Shown here: positions 62,189 to 64,000 of the stretch, piece after piece
Numbering within the stretch: position 1 is the first letter of the stretch
Layout of the letters: every line of letters begins with the position of its first letter
NCBI GenBank assembly: GCA_900239685.1
Contig: OENT01000888.1
Location: 1-64,000 of the forward strand
Direction: 5' to 3'
DNA: 64,000 bases
From: Rotaria macrura
Taxonomy: Eukaryota > Rotifera > Eurotatoria > Philodinida > Philodinidae
Translations under genes and position numbers: made by a program
Notes under the pieces: model-generated
What the model was told of the DNA's origin: nothing
Databases searched by the model: none
What the model saw: the letters and a program-made list of their open reading frames with translations, nothing else

Positions 62189-63080
62189 ATGGCATCACAG
62201 GTTAGATTCCATACTATATCTATTACCTAATAGAGTTGTATATCTATCTTTAGGTAGAAGAACTAAAATCTAAAGCTAATGCTGCTTTTTCAGCTGGTGA
62301 AAATGATAAAGCAATTAATTTATATACTCAAGCAATAGCTCTCGATGAGAAAAACTATGAACTTTACAGTAATCGTTCAGCTGCTTATTCTAAAATAAAT
62401 AAGTATGAGTATGCACTGAAAGATGCCGAAAAATGTATTGCACTCAAACCTGATTTTGTTCAAGTAAAAATATAATTGTCAATACTGAAAGATAGAGAGC
62501 AGTTAGATAAAATTCTCTCTTTATTTTTAGGGATATTCAAGAAAGGGTGCTGCATTATCGTTTCTAAATCAATACGACGATGCAATACGTGTGTATGAAG
62601 AGGGCCTTAAAATCGATTCAAAGAATCAACAATTACTGACTGATCTTGAAAAAGTACGAAAAATTGCAAAGAGTAAATCAATAGCTAATGAAATAGGTTT
62701 CTTCTCTGATCCACAATTTATACATCAACTTGTTACAAATCCGAAAGCTCAAGAACTTCTACAAGATCCTGAAACAGCTAGACTTATGAAATTATTACAA
62801 GATCAACCAAATAATGTTACGTATGTTATTCATACGTCATAGTCTGAATATCAAAGTAGACTAGTTTATTTTATTTAGATTATTGGCTAATCCAAGAGTT
62901 CTAAAATTAATTGGAACTGTACTTGACGTGGGCACAGGCACTGCAAATGGCCATGGTAAACGAAAAGTAACTAATGTAAAAAAACAAGCAAATACATCAG
63001 CAACAACAACAACTTCAAATGAACAAGAAAATCAAAATTTAACATTAGAACAAAAACAAGTAATACAATATATAGAATAG
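62189..63080 (+). CDS. STIP1: Hop/STI1-like cochaperone, TPR1-DP1 only
   Basis: Four exons, 62189-62200, 62254-62463, 62531-62820 and 62879-63080, with introns of 53, 67 and 58 bp (all GT-AG, phases consistent), give 237 aa ending in TAG. Residues 1-110 are three TPR units equal to Hop TPR1, with Hsp70-tail clamp residues K9, N13, N44 and R78 kept and the fifth (Lys73 in human Hop) replaced by Gln74. Residues about 130-190 are a DP1/STI1 domain (FFSDPQFIHQLVTNPKAQEL...LLANPRVLKLIGTVLDVG). The remainder is a low-complexity K/T/N/Q tail. Full Hop is about 540 aa with TPR2A, TPR2B and DP2; these are absent, so Hsp70 binding is predicted but Hsp90 bridging is not. No sign of a following TPR2A exon to 64000. 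It may be a paralogue next to a full-length gene elsewhere. Confidence 0.92.
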
Positions 63081-64000
63081 TTCATATACAACTAATTAGA
63101 TTGATAAACATAATTCCTCACGCAGATTGTTCTTTTTTCTTGCTTAATGATAGATAGATTTTACCAAGTGTTTGATTTTCACACAAGCAAAGTAGCCGAT
63201 GAATATAGTGTGTTGAATTAGGTAATTCTCTCTATGATAAATGATGATCCAAGGGTATTGGCCATACTCACAAAAATGACTCTTTTTCTTTCTCGCTTGT
63301 AACACATCGATCTAATCCATTTGCAACTAGAGAAATGTTACTCTAAATTTTCAGATCTTCAGTCTTTAATATAGGGGAGATTTATAGGTTTGTATGATAG
63401 ACATGATGTTTTTTTTCTTCTACTCTAAGACCAGAATAATGAAGATTCACGGTATATACAATTCGACATTTCAATAATGTATTTTTCATACACTTCGATA
63501 GAGCAGAAGAAGCTGGCTTACAAGAAAAAAAATTGGTTGTGAGTCAAAATCAATTTTTTTTGTAATTCAACGTCTTCTGCTCTATTGAAATGTATTTTAA
63601 AAAAAACTTTTATTAACATTGTGAACGGTTATACCGAAAATCTTCGCTACTTTGGTTGTAGGACATGGGAAAAAATCATCTCTATAATAAGGACTAGATA
63701 TCTGAAAATCTTAGGCAATATTTCTCTTGTTACAAAGTATTAGATCAAAACGTTTGAGCATTTTTGGATTGCCCTTGATTAGCCATTGCTAAACTTCTAG
63801 CATATGGACCTTATAATTAGAAATTAAGGTCACAATGATACTAGATCGGTCATGGTCAATTAAGTTGAAGGCGATTTATCATATATCATGAGTCTTGCTA
63901 CAATGAATTATCGTATTCAACAAGAAGTGAGAATTACCCTCTCATCAATCTATCATTATACTAAATAGTCATATAAAAAAAAAACTATGTATGAATTAAG
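63081..64000. other. 3' flank of the STI1-like gene with a small palindrome
   Basis: No further exon of the STI1-like gene or other gene is seen. An inverted pair at about 63488-63594 (ATACACTTCGATAGAGCAGA and complement TCTGCTCTATTGAAATGTAT) of about 23 bp encloses about 60 bp; a small MITE-like hairpin. Confidence 0.5.

Noticed and set aside
1-64000. CRISPR array, bacterial operons or riboswitches
   Set aside because: The window is clearly eukaryotic (spliceosomal introns, animal channels); no regularly spaced direct repeats of CRISPR type.

Overview
The window is an AT-rich (roughly 30-35% GC by eye) invertebrate animal sequence with widely spaced genes. Most introns are short (53-80 bp, GT-AG), but one is about 3.6 kb. 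The gene families and recurring styles (P2X and CatSper channels, rotifer-like VWA/cysteine-rich secreted proteins, many multi-exon orphan transposase-like genes, numerous palindromic MITEs) suggest a rotifer or close gnathiferan relative. That placement is inference from protein style, not proof. Genes use TAA, TAG and TGA as stops, so the standard code applies. A 160-base assembly gap lies at 11752-11911.

Layout. 1-15.2 kb: a small six-cysteine secreted protein with an internal stop (2.5 kb), an LRR/F-box-like fragment (4.3 kb), a broken seven-exon DDE-transposase-like gene (4.95-8.3 kb, minus), and two broken minus-strand segments of a DUF3987-like gene (11.9-15.2 kb). 15.5-18 kb: a transposon cluster with a 660-bp foldback element and 10-bp target duplication, a 382-bp MITE, a nested palindrome-in-palindrome, a Tc1/mariner end and a hAT-type MITE with a perfect 8-bp duplication. 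23.2-31.3 kb: the functional core, with a two-exon CatSper3-like sperm-channel subunit (397 aa) and, upstream on the same strand, an intact two-exon P2X receptor (433 aa) that keeps all ten ectodomain cysteines but has two ATP-pocket substitutions. 35.2-36.3 kb: three palindromic elements side by side. 36.9-38.8 kb: a secreted VWA-domain gene with a cysteine-rich rotifer-like C-terminal domain. 40.6-46.3 kb: hairpin elements, tRNA-like remnants and a FLYWCH/MULE transposase remnant. 50.9-51.9 kb: a single-exon METTL24-like methyltransferase. 52.2-61.6 kb: scattered decayed minus-strand exons, including ankyrin repeats, split by a 1.06-kb foldback element. 62.2-63.1 kb: a complete four-exon Hop/STI1-like gene reduced to TPR1 plus DP1.

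The intact-looking genes are P2X, CatSper3-like, METTL24-like, STI1-like and probably the VWA gene. P2X and CatSper are both cation channels, but nothing here shows that they act together. The rest of the window is mostly relics of transposable elements and decaying gene copies. The points most worth checking are the CatSper3-like gene (is the species one that makes sperm?), the altered P2X ATP pocket, the truncated Hop, and the CCCAGGT-ended palindrome family.
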